The position numbers were made by a program, and so were the translations under genes. From an uncultured Actinomycetospora sp. (lineage in GTDB: Bacteria; Actinomycetota; Actinomycetes; Mycobacteriales; Pseudonocardiaceae), in NCBI GenBank assembly GCA_902805495.1, contig CADCTH010000442.1:1-5569 (forward strand): a stretch of 5,569 nt of DNA, given 5' to 3'. The notes beneath the pieces were generated by a model that worked only from the letters and a program-made list of their open reading frames with translations, made no database searches and was not told the DNA's origin. Below, piece by piece: positions 4,787 to 5,569 of this stretch; within the stretch, counting starts at the first letter, position 1, and every line of letters begins with the position of its first letter.

Positions 4787-5569
<783 letters not shown>

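Overview
The window is a high-GC stretch (third codon positions are almost all G or C) holding the 3' end of tuf followed by the first eight genes of the S10 ribosomal-protein operon, all on the + strand: tuf(partial) - rpsJ - rplC - rplD - rplW - rplB - rpsS - rplV - rpsC(partial). Gene order, the tuf-rpsJ linkage and the protein sequences (S3 beginning MGQKINPHGFRLGITTDWKS, S10 ending VDVNIQ, L3 with IGGCATPARVFKG) point to an actinobacterium. Resemblance from memory is closest to Pseudonocardiales/Geodermatophilales-type sequences, but the exact taxon cannot be fixed here.

Layout. Bases 1-524 encode EF-Tu domains 2-3. Bases 525-953 are gene-free. They hold three hairpins close behind tuf (532-555, 584-612, 611-650; probable terminator region) and then an approximately 300-base segment with several small hairpins, two capped by GAGA (GNRA-type) loops, which probably contains the S10 promoter and leader although no convincing -35/-10 pair is visible. 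From 954 the genes are tightly packed: rplC/rplD and rplD/rplW overlap by GTGA, rplV/rpsC by TGATG, and the other gaps are short (2 to 61 bases). This fits one polycistronic message with translational coupling. The products are 50S proteins L3, L4, L23, L2 and L22 and 30S proteins S10, S19 and S3, made together with EF-Tu from the neighbouring unit.

The one real anomaly is an in-frame TAG at 3701-3703 inside rplB (codon 179 of 280), where the family normally has serine in LPSGE. The frame, length and conservation on both sides are intact, and the missing half carries the L2 residues nearest the peptidyl-transferase centre. A sequencing or assembly error (TCG to TAG) is the simplest explanation. 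Amber readthrough or a suppressor tRNA is the exciting alternative, but tuf and rpsS in the same window both end normally with TAG. Secondary points are an unusual N-terminal extension of about 67 residues on L4, a shorter possible one on L3, and the structured tuf-rpsJ spacer. Apart from these, this is an ordinary housekeeping region; I see no mobile element, CRISPR array, tRNA or novel system.
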